Assembly: GCA_938003985.1 (NCBI GenBank)
Contig: CALKWZ010000009.1
Location: 1 to 27,453 of the forward strand
DNA length: 27,453 nt
Direction of reading: 5' to 3'
Origin: an uncultured Verrucomicrobiota bacterium
GTDB lineage: Bacteria > Verrucomicrobiota > Kiritimatiellia > CAIQIC01 > Lenti-01
Each line of letters opens with the position of its first letter. Positions within the stretch are counted from its first letter, which is position 1. This document shows, one piece after another, positions 17,737 to 25,302 of the stretch. The translations under genes were made by a program, and so were the position numbers. Under the pieces are notes generated by a model, which saw nothing but the letters and a program-made list of their open reading frames with translations, ran no database searches and had not been told where the DNA came from.

Positions 17737-19278
17737 ATGGAAACGAGCGCGTCGTCCTCCCCAAGTCCGACCAAACTGCCGGCCAGCCGGCGGTCCAGCT
17801 ACCAGTTTCCGGTCTATCGCTGGATCGGCTGGCTGACCGTGGCCGGTTATGCCGCCGGTCTGACGGCGATGTTTTTCATCGCCGGCATGTTCGGCATTCC
17901 CGCGCCGCTGGGCTGGGCGTTCCTCGTCGTCATGTTCGTCATCGGCGCGATGCTGCTGGACCGTCCCAAGCTGCTGCTGGGCACCATGATGTTCTATTTC
18001 CTGCTGATGCCCAGCAACCGGTTGATGGGCTTGTTGGCGCTGCCGATGCCGACGTTCCTCGACGAACTGTTCTTCCTGCCGTTCATCGCGGTGATCGTGA
18101 TGAACTGGATCCAGCGGCGCCAGCTCAAGGAGGCCACGTTGTTTCCGGTGGCGTTCTGCCTGCTGGGCGCGATGAGCTGGTATGTGAACGGCAAGCCGGC
18201 GTTGTTCACCGCCGTTCAGGTCACCCTGATCATGCTGAAATTCTACATCGTCTGGTATTACTGCCGGCTGACCTGCACCTTCGAAAACCCGCACCAATTG
18301 TCCAAGTGGCTGTGGGGCTACATCGCCTACGTGGCGTTCCAGTTCCTGTACAATTGTCTCTGGCAGAAAGGGCCGTGGCTGCGCTTCCATCCCGACGCCA
18401 GCGGGGGCGTGTTCGGGCCGCTGGGCGGCAACGCCCATCTGGTCGGCTACCTGTGCGTGTTCGGATTGATTTGCATCGCGGGCTGGTGGGTCAGCGTGGG
18501 CGGCCGCGCGAGCCGGCGGCGGCGCTGGATGGTGGGGCTCACGACCCTGATCATTGCCTACAACCTGATCTTCATGACCGACACCAAACACGCGCTGGTG
18601 CTGTTTCCTTTTGCGTTCGCGCCCTTCCTGTTCCACCCCCATTTCCCCGTGCGCCTGCGGATCTGGCTGTTGACGGCCGGGCTCGGCTTCGTTCTCATGT
18701 CGATCGCGTACTTCAACACGTCCACCGGCGGCGTCCGGGTCGGCCAAACCTGGGACTCCATCAAGGATTCGCCCAAGGCAGACATGTTCTACGCCGTCAC
18801 GGGAGATTTCGATCATCTGGTCCGCTACCCGATTCTCGGGGCCGGACCCGGGCGGTTTGCCTCCAACCAGGCCCGCGAAGCGCGCGTGCCGTTGGCGCGC
18901 CGCTACATCCTGCCCTACTACGACGAGGCGCGCCGGCGCGGGTACTTCGGCTTGCAGGGCACGACCGTGGTTTCTTCGGTCGCCGGCTCGGTGAACGCCG
19001 ACTTCTTCGTGCTCATGGGCGAATTCGGCTGGCTGGGCGCGGCCGCGTACTACGCCTTCATGGGCTGGGTGATGGTTCGGCTGTTCCGGAAATCGGCGGC
19101 GCTGCCTCGGCACAATCTGGCTTCGGGCATCTACATGGCGCTGTGCTGTTGCTTGATCTTCTTGGTCATGCTGACGGTGCTGACGTCGATTTCGACGATC
19201 CCCGTGCTGGTGTTTCCGCTGTGGTTGTTGATCGGGCGGACGTGGGACATGCGGGCGGACGAACCGGCGGCAGCCTAG
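17737..19278 (+). CDS. O-antigen ligase / Wzy polymerase-like membrane protein
   Basis: A 513-residue polytopic protein with about 12 hydrophobic segments, from GWLTVAGYAAGLTAMFF to ISTIPVLVFPLWLLIG. The loop after GGNAHLVGYL and the long periplasmic-type segment with YPILGAGPGRFASNQAR match the layout of the O-antigen ligase/Wzy family, which joins or polymerises undecaprenyl-linked glycans on the outer face of the inner membrane. Wzy proteins share little sequence, so polymerase versus ligase cannot be decided; its neighbours favour polymerase. The ATG has no Shine-Dalgarno but a -10-like CATACT 11 bases upstream. The next gene starts 21 bases after its stop. Confidence 0.8.
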   Translation: METSASSSPSPTKLPASRRSSYQFPVYRWIGWLTVAGYAAGLTAMFFIAGMFGIPAPLGWAFLVVMFVIGAMLLDRPKLLLGTMMFYFLLMPSNRLMGLLALPMPTFLDELFFLPFIAVIVMNWIQRRQLKEATLFPVAFCLLGAMSWYVNGKPALFTAVQVTLIMLKFYIVWYYCRLTCTFENPHQLSKWLWGYIAYVAFQFLYNCLWQKGPWLRFHPDASGGVFGPLGGNAHLVGYLCVFGLICIAGWWVSVGGRASRRRRWMVGLTTLIIAYNLIFMTDTKHALVLFPFAFAPFLFHPHFPVRLRIWLLTAGLGFVLMSIAYFNTSTGGVRVGQTWDSIKDSPKADMFYAVTGDFDHLVRYPILGAGPGRFASNQAREARVPLARRYILPYYDEARRRGYFGLQGTTVVSSVAGSVNADFFVLMGEFGWLGAAAYYAFMGWVMVRLFRKSAALPRHNLASGIYMALCCCLIFLVMLTVLTSISTIPVLVFPLWLLIGRTWDMRADEPAAA

Positions 19279-19299
19279 GAAGCGGAAACGGTTGCGGCG

Positions 19300-20856
19300 A
19301 TGCCTGGAGGCGAAAAAAGCTGGACCTTCCCGCGCCGGCTGGTGGCCTGTGCCGTGGCCGTCGTGTTGCTCGGCGGAGGCTATCTGGGGCTGGCGTTGGA
19401 CCCGTACAACCGCTATGCCATGTTGTTCGCCGGCCGGGACACGGCGGCGCTGATCCTGGGCTTGCTGGCCGCCGCATGGCTGGCGGCCGCGGGCCTGCAA
19501 GGCTTGGCGCGGGCCACGGGAGGGCGTTCGGACCGTTGGCTCGCGCCGTGGTTCTATTTCTTTGCCGTGCTGGCGGCGTTCAATCTCCGGCCGGCGCTGC
19601 GCTTGGCCCTGCTGCCGCATGCTCCGTGGCTGAGCGGTTCGGTGTATTATCTGTTGATTTGGACGCTGGGGGGCCTGCTGACCGCCGCCGGCTACGCCTG
19701 GCGCCGAATGGAAAATGGCGCCTCCGCCGGCTGGCGATGTTCCGTTTTCCTGTGGCCTTTGTTGCCGATTCTGGCCGGCAATCTGCTGTGGGCGCCGCAC
19801 TGGAGAAGCGCGGGGCCGCGGCCGGCCGAACTGGGGCCGCGCGCGGAGGGTTCCGGACCGCCCGTGGTCGTCGTGATCCTCGACATGATCGGCTACGAGG
19901 ACGCCTTCACGCCGGCCGGCCAGGTCCGCGGCGAACTGCCGCAGCTGGCCGCGTTTGCCGAAACCGCAACCGTGTTTCACCGCGCGCGCTCGCCGGGAGA
20001 CGAAACCGGGCGCTCGTTGCCCGGCTTGTTGCTGCAGGCGGAAGTGGACGTCGTGAAACTCGACCGCCACGAGGCCCGTTGGCGGCCGTTGGATGCGCCG
20101 GCCGCCCCCCTCCTGCGCGCGCCGGAATTCGCGCGCGCATTGCCCTATGCGTTCGCCCGCGCCGGTTATCGGCGGGTGCTGATCGGATATTACCTGCCGT
20201 ATGCCGCGCTGCTGCCCGGGGCTTTCGACGCGATTCTCGCCGATTCATACTACGGCGCCGCCCTGGGACCCCGCGCCGGCTCCGGATTGGCCAACGCCTT
20301 TCTGCATCAATGGGTCCGCTTTGCGACGGAATCGAAAGATCCGGCGTCGGCTCTGGCCAAGCAATTCGGGATATTGGATGCCCTGTACGGCCGGTATTAC
20401 CGGAACCTGAACGCCGCCGTCCATGCGGAAGGCCGCCGCTATCTTCGCGACAGCCTCTCGCCCGGCGATTTCGCGATTCTCCACCTGCCCGTGCCCCATC
20501 AGCCCTACGTGTTCGCCGCCGACGGCGGACCGAGCGGTTTCGCGAGCTTGGATCCCGCGGGCTATCCCGGCCAACTGGTCTATGCCGACCGGCTGTTCGG
20601 CGAGTGGATGCGGGCGCTTCGCGATGCGGGCCGCTGGGACGAAGCGTGGGTGATCGTGGTCTCCGACCACGGTCCGCATTTCCGCGACTACGCCGGAACG
20701 CCCGCCGGCAAGCGGCACGTGCCGCTGCTGGTCAAGGCTCCCGGACAAACGGACCGGCGCGACGTGCATGATCCGATTCGGCTGGTGGATTTCACGGCGC
20801 TTCCCGGTTGGCCCTTCGCGGCGCCGGCAGAACAGGCGGACGGCGATGCCCCCTGA
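19300..20856 (+). CDS. Membrane-anchored sulfatase/phosphoethanolamine-transferase-like protein
   Basis: A 518-residue protein. The first ~165 residues hold four or five hydrophobic segments; the rest is an alkaline-phosphatase-superfamily domain. Visible elements are VVVVILDMIGYED (Asp195, metal ligand), DETGRSLPGLL and VVSDHGPHF (Asp456, His457). T236-G-R-S-L-P lines up with the T-A-V-S-V-P segment of EptA, whose Thr is the nucleophile, so Thr236 is the likely catalytic residue rather than a formylglycine Cys/Ser. By family this suggests transfer of a phospho-headgroup (phosphoethanolamine or phosphoglycerol type) to a glycan or lipid at the outer membrane face, though hydrolysis is possible. 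The 3' end overlaps the next gene by 11 bases. Confidence 0.82.
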   Translation: MPGGEKSWTFPRRLVACAVAVVLLGGGYLGLALDPYNRYAMLFAGRDTAALILGLLAAAWLAAAGLQGLARATGGRSDRWLAPWFYFFAVLAAFNLRPALRLALLPHAPWLSGSVYYLLIWTLGGLLTAAGYAWRRMENGASAGWRCSVFLWPLLPILAGNLLWAPHWRSAGPRPAELGPRAEGSGPPVVVVILDMIGYEDAFTPAGQVRGELPQLAAFAETATVFHRARSPGDETGRSLPGLLLQAEVDVVKLDRHEARWRPLDAPAAPLLRAPEFARALPYAFARAGYRRVLIGYYLPYAALLPGAFDAILADSYYGAALGPRAGSGLANAFLHQWVRFATESKDPASALAKQFGILDALYGRYYRNLNAAVHAEGRRYLRDSLSPGDFAILHLPVPHQPYVFAADGGPSGFASLDPAGYPGQLVYADRLFGEWMRALRDAGRWDEAWVIVVSDHGPHFRDYAGTPAGKRHVPLLVKAPGQTDRRDVHDPIRLVDFTALPGWPFAAPAEQADGDAP

Positions 20857-22018
20857 GGTCCAGCGTCTCCCGGGCTGTCTCTACTCCGCCGCGCCGTGGA
20901 GCAATCTGTCCGGTTCGCCGATCTGCGCGCTGGAGCATCTGTTGACGCTGCGGGGGACCTTCGACGAAGTCCGTCTGGTGCTGTGCCAGCACGGTCCGCT
21001 GGAAGATCGGGCCCGCGCGGCCGGCGTGCCGGTCTGGTGCGCGCCGTTCGAGTTCCGCGGATTGCGCCGCGCCGGCCTGCGCGGTTGGCTGGGAGGGTTC
21101 GGCGCCGTGGTCCGGTCCCGCTGGGCCTACGTCCGCGGCTTGCGCCGCCAGTTGCGGGACCGGCCGGGCATCCTGCACGTGCACAGCCGCGCGCCGCATT
21201 TGCCGTATGCCCTGCTGGCGGCCCGCTGGGCGCGGACGCCGGCGGTCGTCACGATCCACGAACCTTGGGCGGGCGGCGGCGAGGCGCTCGTGGATTTGCT
21301 GTGGGCGAAAGGCCTGGCCGCCCGCGTGGTTTTCCTGACGCAGGCCATGGTCCGGCAGCATCCGCGCTGGTTCCGAGGCGGCCGCGTCGTCTTCAATTAT
21401 CATGCCCCGTTGCCGGAACGTCCGCCGCCGGCCGGCAATCCTCCGCTCGTGGCTCTGCCGGGACGCTTGGGCCGGGCGAAGGGCGTGGACGTGTTCCTGG
21501 AAACCTGCCGGCGGCTGCGGGAACGCGGAACGGCGTTCCGGGCTTGGCTCGTCGGCGAATGGAATTCCGCGGAGGAACGCCGGGAAGCGGACGACTACGT
21601 CCGCGCGCAGCGGTTGGATTCGATCGTCGCCGACCGCGGTCCGCTGGCCGACATGGAGCCGTTCTACGCCCAATTGGACGTGTTGTTGTTGCCGACGCGG
21701 CGGGATTCCTTCCCGCGCGTGGTGATGGAAGCGATGTGCCGCGGCATTCCCGTGGTGGCGACCCGCGTGGACGGCATTCCCGAAATGGTGGCGGACGGCG
21801 AGACCGGCTTCCTCGTGGAACCGGAAGACGCGGCGGGATTCGCCGCCGCGACGGCGCGCCTGCTGGCGGATCCGGAACTCCGCGCGCGGCTGGGCGCGGC
21901 CGGCCGCGAACGGGCCCGCCACCTGTTTTCGCGGGAGGCCTACGTGGCGGCGATGCTGGAGCTGTATCGCGGGTTGCCGCGGCCGCGGCGCGCCGCGGGG
22001 GAGGGCGGCGCCGCATGA
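20846..22018 (+). CDS. Glycosyltransferase family 4
   Basis: A 390-residue GT-B enzyme. The N-terminal domain includes LHVHSRAPHLPYALLA and VVTIHEPW; the C-terminal donor domain has LPGRLGRAKGVDVFLE, the catalytic-site region DSFPRVVMEAMCRGIPVVAT, then DGIPEMVADGETGFLV. The first acidic residue of the usual E-x7-E motif is Asp here. ATG 20846, within the end of the previous gene, was chosen because GT4 proteins start near the first strand and AGGCGGA lies just upstream; a more upstream in-frame ATG (20768) would add an arginine-rich stretch translated from the other gene. The stop overlaps the following start as ATGA. The transferred sugar is unknown. Confidence 0.92.
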   Translation: MPPEVQRLPGCLYSAAPWSNLSGSPICALEHLLTLRGTFDEVRLVLCQHGPLEDRARAAGVPVWCAPFEFRGLRRAGLRGWLGGFGAVVRSRWAYVRGLRRQLRDRPGILHVHSRAPHLPYALLAARWARTPAVVTIHEPWAGGGEALVDLLWAKGLAARVVFLTQAMVRQHPRWFRGGRVVFNYHAPLPERPPPAGNPPLVALPGRLGRAKGVDVFLETCRRLRERGTAFRAWLVGEWNSAEERREADDYVRAQRLDSIVADRGPLADMEPFYAQLDVLLLPTRRDSFPRVVMEAMCRGIPVVATRVDGIPEMVADGETGFLVEPEDAAGFAAATARLLADPELRARLGAAGRERARHLFSREAYVAAMLELYRGLPRPRRAAGEGGAA

Positions 22019-22962
22019 ATTCCGTTCCCAAGGTCGGCGTCGCGCTGCTGAACTGGAACGGCTACGCCGATACGGCGGTTTGCCTGGCGTCCCTGCGCGC
22101 GTCGGAATTCCGCCCGGCCCGCATCCTGGTGTTCGACAACGGCTCGACCGACGGTTCCGCCGCGCGCCTGGCGGCGGAATTTCCCGAGATCGAATTGGCG
22201 CGCGCCGGCGAAAACCTCGGCTTCGCGGAAGGCAACGACCGCGCGGCGCAGGCGCTGCTGGCCGCGGGCATGGACTACGTCTGGGTGCTCAACAACGACA
22301 CGCGCGTCGAGCCCGGCTGCCTGGGCGCGCTCGTGGCGGCGATGGAGGCCGATCCCGCCCTCGGCGCGGCCAGCGCGAAGATCTGGTTCATGGACGCGCG
22401 CAAGCCGCTGTGCTATGCGGGCGCGCGCTGCCGGCCGTGGACGTTCGTGGTGGAGTGGCGGGGCCTGTGGGAGTCCGACGCGGGCCAGTACGACCAGGCG
22501 GAAGACGTGCAGATCCTCTCCGGCTGCTGCATGCTCATCCGCGCGGAAACGATCCGGCGCATCGGTTTGTTCAACCGGGATTTTTTCGCCTACGGCGAGG
22601 ATCTCGACTGGAGCCTGCGCGCGCGGGCCGCCGGCATCCGCCTGCGCTACGAGCCGCGGGCGCAGCTCTGGCACAAGATGTTCGGCGCTTCGCAAAAGGA
22701 CGGCCCGGCGACCGTCCGGAAATCCACCCCGCGGGTCGAGTACCTCATGACGCGCAATTTCGTCTGGGTGGTCCGGCAGCACAGCCGGCCGCGCGGCGTT
22801 CGGCGCTTCGTCGCGCTGGCGCACCTGATCGGCGTTTGGCGCGTGCCGCGTTCCTTGGGAATGCTGCTGTTGCCGCGGCGGCGGGCGGCCGGCTGGGCCG
22901 GCTTGCGGGGGCTGCGCGACGGCTTGCGGCAACGGCCCGATCCGGCCGCCGGCCGGCTATGA
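22015..22962 (+). CDS. Glycosyltransferase family 2 (rhamnosyltransferase-like)
   Basis: A 315-residue GT-A protein with VGVALLNWNGYADT at the start, VFDNGSTDGS, ENLGFAEGND, the metal-binding LNNDTRVEPG (DxD-type), LSGCCMLIRAETI and FFAYGEDLDWSLRARAAG, all standard for the WcaE/rhamnosyltransferase-like GT2 group. The C-terminus is basic (LLLPRRRAAG), perhaps binding the membrane surface. GGGGGAGGG lies about 8 bases before the ATG, which overlaps the preceding stop codon. The 3' end overlaps the 3' end of the convergent minus-strand glycosyltransferase gene by 6 bases. It is the last gene of the polymerase operon. Confidence 0.94.
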   Translation: MNSVPKVGVALLNWNGYADTAVCLASLRASEFRPARILVFDNGSTDGSAARLAAEFPEIELARAGENLGFAEGNDRAAQALLAAGMDYVWVLNNDTRVEPGCLGALVAAMEADPALGAASAKIWFMDARKPLCYAGARCRPWTFVVEWRGLWESDAGQYDQAEDVQILSGCCMLIRAETIRRIGLFNRDFFAYGEDLDWSLRARAAGIRLRYEPRAQLWHKMFGASQKDGPATVRKSTPRVEYLMTRNFVWVVRQHSRPRGVRRFVALAHLIGVWRVPRSLGMLLLPRRRAAGWAGLRGLRDGLRQRPDPAAGRL

Positions 22963-22973
22963 CGCCGGCTGGC
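22948..22973. terminator. GC hairpin across the convergent stop codons
   Basis: Bases 22948-22957 and 22964-22973 form a 10-bp stem (one G-T wobble) with a 6-base loop that contains the end of both stop codons. There is no T-tract on either side, so it would be a Rho-type or pause structure rather than a classical intrinsic terminator. Confidence 0.4.
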
Positions 22974-24207
22974 CGGTGAGCGCCGCCACGAGCCGCCGGT
23001 AATGGGTTTCGGGCGCGTGTTCGCGCTCGCAGCGGAGCCGCGCGTTGCGGCCCAGCGTTTCCGCGAGGCCCGGTTCCGTCCAAAGCCGCCGGATTTTCGC
23101 CGCCAGGTCCGCCGCGTCCTTCGGGGCGAACAGGAATCCCGTTTGGCCGTCGTCGATCGCGCCCGGAAAACTGCCGTGGTTGGAGGCGACGACCGGCTTG
23201 CCGTGGGCGAAGGCCTCGAGGATCGCGTTGGGCAGGTTGTCGTAGAGCACCGAGGGGCACACCACGCACAGCGCGCCGGAAATCAGTTTATCCAGCGCGG
23301 CGCCCTGCTGGAAGCCGACGAATTCCACCCGGCCGGCCAGGTCGTTTTCCGCGATGAGCCGGGCGATGTCGCCGTTCGCGTCGTCGGCGGGCGTGCCGGT
23401 GAGCCGCAGGCGCACGCCGAGGTCCCGGAGGTGCTTCAGCGCTTCGACGGCGTATTGCGGGCCTTTTTCGGGGCTCACGCGGCCCAGATACAGGACGTAG
23501 CCGTCGTGGTCGTAGCGCGGGGCGATGGCCGCGGATTCCGTGAAGGTGGGAATGCGGCGGATGCGTTCGCGGGCCACGCCGGACTGCACCAGCTTCTCTT
23601 CCATGAAGCGGTTGGTGACCACGAAGACGTCGATCCGGTCGAACGCCCCGATCAGCCGGTGGAAAAACATGGACAGCACCCGGATGAGCGAAGCGGGCAG
23701 GGAGCCGTGCACGCAGCGGTACCGCACCGCGTTCCAGAGGGACCCGCGCAGGCATTGTTCGCAAGGCTCGCCGCCGCGCAGGAAGTCGAACCGCGGACAG
23801 AACAGGTTGTAGTCCGACAACCGGTGCACGACCCGCAGGCCCTTGCGCTTGGCGGCGACGAACACGCTGGGCGAGAGCAGGTTGATTTGCTGCAGCACGT
23901 AGACCGCGTCGGGCCGCTCGGCGTCGATCAGGCGCTCCAGCTGGCGCGCGGCTTCCGGATTGTAGAAGGCGCCTTTCAGCAGCCGCAGCACGTTGCCGGG
24001 GGTCAGGCGGATCTTGCTGAAATAGACTTCGCCGCCGCGCGAGCCCGCGAAATAGCCGGCCTGGGGACAGGGGCGGTTGCGGGAATCCTGCGCGGAGAAC
24101 GCGATCGTTTCGTCCCCGTGGCGGCGGAACAGTTCCTCCACCTTGAACAGGTAGCTCTCGGGGCCGCCGGAGAGGAAGTAGCGGTAGTTGACCAGCAGGA
24201 CTTTCAT
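22957..24207 (-). CDS. Glycosyltransferase family 4 (minus strand)
   Basis: A 416-residue GT-B enzyme. The N-terminus MKVLLVNYRYFLSGGPESYL is the classic GT4 opening with the glycine loop. A cysteine-containing segment (CPRFDFLRGGEPCEQC, about residues 137-152) occurs in a subset of GT4 enzymes. The donor domain has LYLGRVSPEKGPQYAVEAL, CPSVLYDNLPNAILEAFAHG and PVVASNHGSFPG. It is the only locus gene on the minus strand and has its own upstream region, so it may be expressed separately from the polymerase operon. No Shine-Dalgarno is visible before the ATG at 24207; a promoter-like pair ends 13 bases upstream. Confidence 0.93.
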   Translation of the reverse strand: MKVLLVNYRYFLSGGPESYLFKVEELFRRHGDETIAFSAQDSRNRPCPQAGYFAGSRGGEVYFSKIRLTPGNVLRLLKGAFYNPEAARQLERLIDAERPDAVYVLQQINLLSPSVFVAAKRKGLRVVHRLSDYNLFCPRFDFLRGGEPCEQCLRGSLWNAVRYRCVHGSLPASLIRVLSMFFHRLIGAFDRIDVFVVTNRFMEEKLVQSGVARERIRRIPTFTESAAIAPRYDHDGYVLYLGRVSPEKGPQYAVEALKHLRDLGVRLRLTGTPADDANGDIARLIAENDLAGRVEFVGFQQGAALDKLISGALCVVCPSVLYDNLPNAILEAFAHGKPVVASNHGSFPGAIDDGQTGFLFAPKDAADLAAKIRRLWTEPGLAETLGRNARLRCEREHAPETHYRRLVAALTGQPAS

Positions 24208-24220
24208 GGCGCGGAAATCC

Positions 24221-24248
24221 AGTATGCCCGAACCCGGCGGGATGACAA
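24221..24248 (-). promoter_or_regulatory. Promoter candidate for the minus-strand glycosyltransferase
   Basis: On the minus strand, TTGTCA (24248-24243), a 16-base spacer and CATACT (24226-24221). The -35 matches 5 of 6 consensus bases. The -10 ends 13 bases before the start codon, implying a very short or absent leader. Confidence 0.4.
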
Positions 24249-24274
24249 GGCCCGAGCGCGCGGCGGATTTTTTC

Positions 24275-24304
24275 TCGACCGCCGCGCCGCCGCCGCCCTA
24301 TATT
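24275..24304 (+). promoter_or_regulatory. Promoter candidate for the small methyltransferase
   Basis: TCGACC (24275-24280), an 18-base spacer and TATATT (24299-24304), the most AT-rich -10-like box in the 153-base divergent gap. The leader would be about 50 bases. The -35 is weak. Confidence 0.3.
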
Positions 24305-24360
24305 TTCCGGATGGATTGGAATGCAGTACGAGCCGGGTCTTCCGCGCCGCGGAGCGGCGC

Positions 24361-24996
24361 ATGAGCTTGGCCGAGCGGGTCTCCGCGTTCAATCGGGAAC
24401 GCAAATGGCGGCTGTTCCTGGACGTCGTCCGGCCCGGCCCGGCCACGCGCGTGCTCGACGTGGGATTCACCGAACTGGAATATTCGCCGGTGGACAACTA
24501 TCTCGAGCGCCATTACCCCTGGCCCGAAAACCTGACCGCGCTGGGATTGGACGAGCCCAAGGACTTTTGCCGGCGCTATCCCCGGGTGACGGCCGTGCGC
24601 TACGACGGGGCGGCCTTTCCGTTCGCCGCCGGTTCGTTCGACGCGGTCTGGTCCAACGCCGTGCTGGAACACGTCGGCGGGTTCGAGCGGCAGGTGGCGT
24701 TCGTGCGCGAGCTGCGACGGGTGGGCCAGCGCGTGTTCTTCAGCACGCCCAACCGCGGGTTCCCCCTGGAACTCCACACGCGGCTGCCGTTCGTCCATTG
24801 GCTGCCCAAGTCCGTTTGCGACCGGATCCTGCGTCGGTTGGGCCGGGGGCACGCGGCCGGCGACTACATGCATTTGCTGGGCATATCCGGCCTGCGCCGC
24901 GTGCTGGCGGCGGCGGGCGTGCGGAAGCCGCGGATCATCCGCAACCGGCTGGCGGGCTGGACGCTGGATTTCGCCGTCTGGTTCGATGCGGATTGA
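24361..24996 (+). CDS. SAM-dependent methyltransferase, class I (divergent motif I)
   Basis: A 211-residue protein with a methyltransferase core: VLDVGFTELEYS where motif I (normally DxGxGxG) lies, LTALGLDEPKDF as the acidic strand-2 region, AAFPFAAGSFDAVWSNAVLEHV as motifs III-IV and the later GQRVFFSTPNRGFPLE. The last part is typical of Methyltransf_11 members. The glycine loop of motif I is poorly conserved, so SAM binding is likely but not certain. ATG 24361 has GGAG (24351-24354) 6 bases upstream. It faces the tRNA-Ala gene and diverges from the GT4 gene; the setting suggests glycan tailoring. Confidence 0.83.
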   Translation: MSLAERVSAFNRERKWRLFLDVVRPGPATRVLDVGFTELEYSPVDNYLERHYPWPENLTALGLDEPKDFCRRYPRVTAVRYDGAAFPFAAGSFDAVWSNAVLEHVGGFERQVAFVRELRRVGQRVFFSTPNRGFPLELHTRLPFVHWLPKSVCDRILRRLGRGHAAGDYMHLLGISGLRRVLAAAGVRKPRIIRNRLAGWTLDFAVWFDAD

Positions 24997-25013
24997 GCCC
25001 GGCGGCGGGCATG

Positions 25014-25036
25014 AAAAAACCGCCCTTGCGAGGCGG
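25014..25036 (-). terminator. Intrinsic terminator of tRNA-Ala
   Basis: On the minus strand, CCGCC (25036-25032), a 7-base loop, GGCGG (25024-25020) and then six T (25019-25014). It lies about 15 bases past the CCA end of the tRNA. On the plus strand the same hairpin has no T-tract, so it does not end the methyltransferase gene. Confidence 0.75.
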
Positions 25037-25050
25037 AAACGTCCGGGATT

Positions 25051-25127
25051 TGGTGGAGGGTAGGAGGTTCGAACTCCCGACCTCCTGAATGCCATTCAGG
25101 CGCTCTACCAAACTGAGCTAACCCCCC
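25051..25127 (-). tRNA. tRNA-Ala (anticodon GGC)
   Basis: A full cloverleaf reads on the minus strand. The acceptor stem is GGGGGGT paired with ACCCTCC, D-stem GCTC/GAGC, anticodon stem CCTGA/TCAGG with loop ATGGCAT (anticodon GGC, reading GCC), T-arm with TTCGAAC, discriminator A and an encoded CCA. The third acceptor pair is G3:U70, the classical identity element of alanyl-tRNA, which confirms the assignment. It is a single-gene unit with its own promoter and terminator, transcribed away from rplU. Confidence 0.95.
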
Positions 25128-25149
25128 AAATCCTCAGACGATGCGGGAG

Positions 25150-25178
25150 GTTGTATCACGCCGCCGTATCTCCGTCAA
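25150..25178 (-). promoter_or_regulatory. Sigma70-type promoter of tRNA-Ala
   Basis: On the minus strand, TTGACG (25178-25173), a 17-base spacer and TACAAC (25155-25150). The -10 ends 22 bases before the tRNA 5' end. It lies back to back with the rplU promoter. Confidence 0.6.
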
Positions 25179-25214
25179 CCCGTCCGGCGAAAAAAACTTT
25201 CCCGGAACCCGAGG

Positions 25215-25243
25215 TTGACGTCGGCGGGGGCTTCGCGTATTTT
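25215..25243 (+). promoter_or_regulatory. Sigma70-type promoter of rplU-rpmA
   Basis: TTGACG (25215-25220), a 17-base spacer and TATTTT (25238-25243). The transcript would begin near 25250, giving a leader of about 50 bases before rplU. Confidence 0.6.
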
Positions 25244-25248
25244 GCGCA

Positions 25249-25279
25249 CCTGTTTTGTGGAATCGGGGCGGCAAACAGG
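25249..25279 (+). promoter_or_regulatory. 5'-leader hairpin of the rplU mRNA
   Basis: CCTGTTT (25249-25255) and AAACAGG (25273-25279) form a perfect 7-bp stem around a 17-base G-rich loop, at the predicted 5' end of the transcript. Leader structures regulating L21 operons are known in other bacteria; whether this is one is inference. Confidence 0.4.
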
Positions 25280-25302
25280 CCCCCTTGGAAATGAGGATTC
25301 AG

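Noticed and set aside
17719..20070. A 783-codon minus-strand open frame
   Set aside because: It is antisense to the polymerase and EptA-like genes; the His/Gln/Arg-rich composition is typical of the complement of hydrophobic coding sequence.
23002..24360. Plus-strand open frame running into the small methyltransferase
   Set aside because: This part is antisense to the well-supported GT4 gene; the methyltransferase motifs begin only after ATG 24361, which has a Shine-Dalgarno.
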